DNA from: an uncultured Opitutaceae bacterium
GTDB taxonomy: Bacteria; Verrucomicrobiota; Verrucomicrobiia; Opitutales; Opitutaceae
Direction: 5' to 3'
NCBI GenBank assembly: GCA_951813085.1
Contig: OX638348.1
Coordinates: 4,736,501-4,800,500 of the forward strand
DNA length: 64,000 nucleotides
Made by a program: the position numbers and the translations under genes. The number at the start of each line of letters is the position of its first letter. Within the stretch, counting starts at the first letter, position 1. This document shows, one piece after another, positions 60,625 through 64,000 of the stretch. The notes under the pieces were generated by a model. The model saw only the letters and a list, made by a program, of their open reading frames with translations, made no database searches and was not told the DNA's origin.

Positions 60625-63600
60625 ATGAAACGATTTTTAATCTCGTTAATCGGTCTCGCTGTTCTCGCTCCTTCTTCACATGCCCAAACGAACGAGCCAG
60701 GCTCAGGTGAGCGTATCGTTATCGTTGGCAGCGGGATGGCGTCGCGTATGACGAAGTTCGGTCATTTCGAATCTGAAATGTACCTGAGCTTTCCCGAGAA
60801 GGATCTTGTTATACGCAATATGGCCGACGAAGGGAACACTCCCGGTTTTAGGCCGCATCCAGGTCGGCACTACGACTACCACTTTGCTTTTCCTAGCGCC
60901 AAGGAGCTGGTGAAAGAGGAATATAGAATCGATACCCGAAGCGAGGGCCATTTCGAATCGCCTGATCAATGGCTCACGCGATTGCGGGCCGACACGATTA
61001 TAGCATTTTTTGGATACAATTCATCCTTCGAGGGCGAAGCGGGGCTCGAGCGCTACAAAAAGGAATTCGAGGGATTCGTGAAGCATACGCTTACCCAACG
61101 CTACAACGGATATGGTCCACCCAAGCTGGTGGTCGTGTCGCCTACGGCGTTCGAGGACAAGCCCCGCGATTTCGATGGGCCTGACGCAGCGATGATCAAT
61201 GGCAACTTGGAACGCTACAGCTCGGCCATGGCGGAAATCGCGGCCAAGCACGATGTTTTCTTCGTCGATGCCTTCGAGGCGTCGCAGCGATGGTACGAAG
61301 AAAGCGAGGTCCTCACAACGGATGGCGTTCTCCTGAATGATCGAGGTTACCGGAAGCTAGCAAAGTTTTTGACCGAATCCGTTTTTGGCAGCCGCTCGAT
61401 CCGCGAAGGGATTCGTGCCGCAGTGACCGATGCGGTCAACGAGAAGAACTGGGCCTGGCTGAACAATTTCAAGATTCCCAACGGCGTCCACGTCTATGGA
61501 CAGCGCTATAACCCCTTCGGCCCGCAAAACTATCCGGATGAATTGCGGAAGACCGAGGAAATGACCGAGGTCCGCGAACGAGCCGTGTGGGCGGCAGCAA
61601 AGGGGCTCGCCTTCGATTTGGCAGCTGAAGATGCTAAGACGCACGCCCTTCCACCCGTGCCGACCAACTACACGCCCAGCGCCAAGAATGGTACAATCGA
61701 ATACCTCGCTGGCAACCGTTCGGAAGGGGAGATTGACACGGCGGAAGGCTACCGGATGGAGCTATTCGCGTCGGAGCAGGATTTTCCTGAATTGGCCAAT
61801 CCCAGCCAAATTGCCTTCGGCAACAAGGGTCGCCTCTGGGTGGCTACCATGCCCAGCTATCCGCATTACCGCATCGGCGATCCACGGCCCAGCGATAAGC
61901 TGATCATCCTTGAGGATACGAACCAGGATGGCAAAGCGGACCAGTTGAAAGTGTTCGCGGACGACTTGCATATGCCGATCGGATTCGAGATCGCCCCGGA
62001 AGGCGTGTACGTCTCGCAAAGCGATAGCTTGGTTTTGCTCAAGGACACGAATGGGGATGATTCGTACGATGAAAAAGAATACATTCTCAGCGGTTTCGAC
62101 GATCATGATACGCACCATGCCATCAGCGCCTTTTGCGTGGATCCGTCCGGCGCGCTCATCATGGGCGAAGGATATTTCCTTCACAGCAATATCGAAACGA
62201 TCTATGGCCCGGAACGAGCATCCTGGGGCGGATACTTCAGGTACGATCCCAATCGCCGCAAGCTGACCCGTATCGCTGCGCTGAACATTCCCAATCCCTG
62301 GGGCGTTACCTTCGACGACTATGGCCAAGGATTCTTCCTTCACACGTCGAATCCTACCGTTAGCTGGCTCACGCCGGGAACAGTGAAGCCGGTTTATGGA
62401 TACAATATGATCGCTCCCCAGCTGCTGACGGATAGCTTCGTCCGCCCGACGTCGGGCATGGAGCTCGTTTCCAGCGCCCACTTTCCTGACGAGGTGCAAG
62501 GGGACCTGCTCTTTCTCAATTCGATCGGCTTTCTCGGCGCCAAGCAGCATCGCCTCGTCGAGGACGGTTCTGGATTCACCGCTAAGTTTAGGCACAATCT
62601 TTTCACTTCTAAGGACTTGAACTTCCGTCCAGTCGATTCCGAGTTCGCTCCGGATGGATCGCTCTATGTTGCGGACTGGCACAATGTCTTGATCGGCCAT
62701 ATGCAGCACAATGCTCGCGATCCGCACCGCGACCATGTCCACGGCCGCATCTATCGAGTGACCTACCCATCGCGTCCGTTGATCACGCCTGCCAAGATTC
62801 ACGGGGCGCCCATCGCCGATCTTCTGGAGACATTGAAGCATCCGCAATCGCGGACTCGTTACCGGGCGCGCCGCGAACTTCGCGGCAGGAACGCGGACGA
62901 TGTCCTGCCTGCCGCAAAGGCCTGGGCCGCGGCTCAGAGCGACGAGCGTCTCAAGCTGGAAGCGCTCTGGGTGACCTGGGGTCACAACGCTGTGGATACG
63001 GATTTGCTGAACGAACTATTCGCCTCTCAGGATCATCGCATTCGGAGCGCCGCGGTTTCAGTGGCGCGCTACAATATCAACCAAATTCCAGGAGCCGTAG
63101 ACGTGATCGCCTCCGCAGCCGACGATTCCCATGGGCGCGTTCGGTTGGAAGCTTTGGTGGCGGCTTCCTGGCTGCCGGCCGAAGTCGGCTTGCCGATCGT
63201 GGAGAAAGCCAAGGAACGCGGACTGGATAGCGCTGCATCGCTATCCAGCTACGAGGTCGCTCAAGCGGGATTGCGCGGCCTGCCGGTGCATCCGAGCGCG
63301 ACCGACAAGAACTACGCCATGAGGGGCGATTCGGCCAAAGACAGCTTTCTCGAGCTGGGTAGGGAAGTGTACTCGCGCGAAGGATTCTGCGTCACTTGCC
63401 ATCAAGCCGATGGCAACGGCTTGCCGGAAGCGGGCTTCCCGCCCTTGGCAAAGACCAGCTGGGTGACCGGGGACAAGGAAACGCTTATCAAGATCACGCT
63501 CAAGGGCTTGGTTGGACCAATGGAAGTCAACGGTACCCGCTATCCAGGGCAGGTGCCCATGACCGGGTTCGAAGGCTTGGTAGGCGATCAGGAATTGGCC

Positions 63601-63735
63601 GCCGTATTGACCTACGTCCGCCAGTCGTTCGGAAACGATGCCAGCGCGGTCAACGCATCGGACATCAAGTATGTACGGGAGAAGTATCTCGATGTAAATG
63701 GCCCCTTGGCCGCGACAGGTTTGAAGAGTGAATAG
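60625..63735 (+). CDS. SGNH, PVC propeller, HEAT and cytochrome c fusion protein
   Basis: 1036 residues from ATG 60625, with a signal peptide (LISLIGLAVLAPSSHAQ). Residues about 28-255 are an SGNH-hydrolase-like domain (IVIVGSGMASRM, FFGYNSSFEG, TTDGVLLNDRGYRKLA). In active relatives the last motif is DGIHLN; here Leu replaces the catalytic His. Residues about 375-715 form the sorbosone-dehydrogenase-like propeller (LWVATMPSYPHYRIGDP, LFLNSIGFLGAKQ, LYVADWHNVLIGHM). HEAT-like repeats follow (IRSAAVSVARYNINQIPG) and the C-terminus is a cytochrome c with CVTCH near residue 922 and a Met ligand region (VPMTGFEGL). Periplasmic electron-transfer protein, pathway unknown. ThuA gene directly upstream. 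Confidence 0.88.
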   Translation: MKRFLISLIGLAVLAPSSHAQTNEPGSGERIVIVGSGMASRMTKFGHFESEMYLSFPEKDLVIRNMADEGNTPGFRPHPGRHYDYHFAFPSAKELVKEEYRIDTRSEGHFESPDQWLTRLRADTIIAFFGYNSSFEGEAGLERYKKEFEGFVKHTLTQRYNGYGPPKLVVVSPTAFEDKPRDFDGPDAAMINGNLERYSSAMAEIAAKHDVFFVDAFEASQRWYEESEVLTTDGVLLNDRGYRKLAKFLTESVFGSRSIREGIRAAVTDAVNEKNWAWLNNFKIPNGVHVYGQRYNPFGPQNYPDELRKTEEMTEVRERAVWAAAKGLAFDLAAEDAKTHALPPVPTNYTPSAKNGTIEYLAGNRSEGEIDTAEGYRMELFASEQDFPELANPSQIAFGNKGRLWVATMPSYPHYRIGDPRPSDKLIILEDTNQDGKADQLKVFADDLHMPIGFEIAPEGVYVSQSDSLVLLKDTNGDDSYDEKEYILSGFDDHDTHHAISAFCVDPSGALIMGEGYFLHSNIETIYGPERASWGGYFRYDPNRRKLTRIAALNIPNPWGVTFDDYGQGFFLHTSNPTVSWLTPGTVKPVYGYNMIAPQLLTDSFVRPTSGMELVSSAHFPDEVQGDLLFLNSIGFLGAKQHRLVEDGSGFTAKFRHNLFTSKDLNFRPVDSEFAPDGSLYVADWHNVLIGHMQHNARDPHRDHVHGRIYRVTYPSRPLITPAKIHGAPIADLLETLKHPQSRTRYRARRELRGRNADDVLPAAKAWAAAQSDERLKLEALWVTWGHNAVDTDLLNELFASQDHRIRSAAVSVARYNINQIPGAVDVIASAADDSHGRVRLEALVAASWLPAEVGLPIVEKAKERGLDSAASLSSYEVAQAGLRGLPVHPSATDKNYAMRGDSAKDSFLELGREVYSREGFCVTCHQADGNGLPEAGFPPLAKTSWVTGDKETLIKITLKGLVGPMEVNGTRYPGQVPMTGFEGLVGDQELAAVLTYVRQSFGNDASAVNASDIKYVREKYLDVNGPLAATGLKSE

Positions 63736-64000
63736 CCGCCGACTCTGTCGGGGTCATTGATGAGACATCAATGATGAAGGGCAAGTCGTGTCCATGACTG
63801 GTAGCCTTTGAGGTCGTTTACGTGGAATTATGTGGGCGATGCGCCTTTTATTGTTGGTTCGGTAACTTTACCGCGCATTATCTACGTCTTGTGAGAATGC
63901 AGCGAGATCCGCTTGTTTCTCTAAACTACCCTTAACTACCTAACTGCCAACTAACCCACGAAATTGATGGACTAACCTCCATCCGGTTCTCTGTATGCCC
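63736..64000. other. Terminal non-coding stretch with one hairpin
   Basis: TCATTGATG-AGA-CATCAATGA at 63754-63774 is a perfect 9-base stem, 19 bases after the last stop codon, without a T run; it may be a 3'-end structure. Nothing else could be recognised to the end of the window. Confidence 0.4.

Noticed and set aside
61762-62985. 407-codon minus-strand open frame inside the SGNH-cytochrome gene
   Set aside because: Antisense shadow created by codon bias; no family text, and the plus strand is clearly coding through the whole stretch.
1-64000. tRNA, rRNA, riboswitch, transposase or phage genes
   Set aside because: None could be recognised by eye on either strand; a dedicated covariance-model scan would be needed to exclude small RNAs.

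Overview
The window looks like a marine member of Verrucomicrobiota (Opitutia/Puniceicoccales type). The reasons are two very large TonB-dependent receptors carrying the N-terminal FELSPFSV signature typical of that group, six sulfatase genes, DUF1501/DUF1552/DUF1592-type proteins, PVC-type propeller-HEAT-cytochrome c fusions, an ECF sigma/FecR-LamG pair and many Tat-exported sugar enzymes. The lineage is inferred from gene content only. No rRNA, tRNA, CRISPR array or transposase was recognised.

Layout. 1-5.4 kb: end of a DUF1501 gene, a lactonase-like propeller, a frameshifted ECF sigma factor, its FecR-LamG membrane partner, and a sulfatase broken by an in-frame TAG. 5.4-24.7 kb: a coherent catabolic island, mostly on the + strand. 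It holds a TonB receptor, a Tat-exported enolase-superfamily enzyme, a DHDPS-family aldolase/dehydratase, a second enolase-superfamily enzyme, a sodium:solute symporter, an NAD-dependent sugar dehydrogenase/epimerase (minus strand), a LacI regulator, a second epimerase-like enzyme, a sulfatase, a GH88/GH105 unsaturated-uronyl hydrolase, a third enolase-superfamily enzyme, an esterase, another sulfatase and an exported hydrolase. The simplest reading is uptake and desulfation of a sulfated, uronate-containing polysaccharide, followed by oxidative, non-phosphorylating breakdown of the sugar acids. A near-identical palindrome sits before the TonB receptor and before lacI, which suggests one regulon.

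25-30 kb: a minus-strand set of two sugar-isomerase-like TIM barrels, a PQQ-type propeller with EF-hands, a MOSC protein and an esterase. 30-44 kb: gamma-glutamyltranspeptidase, a broken PHP hydrolase, a PadR regulator with its own palindromic promoter, small membrane proteins, an NHL/SMP-30 propeller, two sulfatases, a broken sialidase, an FG-GAP propeller and a broken SGNH-TPR protein. 45-52 kb: the second TonB receptor, a DUF819 membrane protein, a broken small membrane protein and a multicopper oxidase. 52-64 kb: a DUF1592/DUF1552 pair fused by an internal deletion, two PVC propeller-cytochrome proteins, a sulfatase and a ThuA protein.

Two things stand out. First, the intergenic DNA carries a family of short modular palindromes bounded by TTAACAGGAT and CATGATGAG. 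Eight units lie at four places, always as inverted pairs with nearly fixed spacers, and a second hairpin family is associated with two of the places; this resembles REP/REPIN elements. Second, about nine of roughly 46 genes are broken by one-base indels, a stop codon or deletions. That means either active gene decay or uncorrected long-read assembly errors; the deletion-type lesions are harder to explain as base-calling errors.
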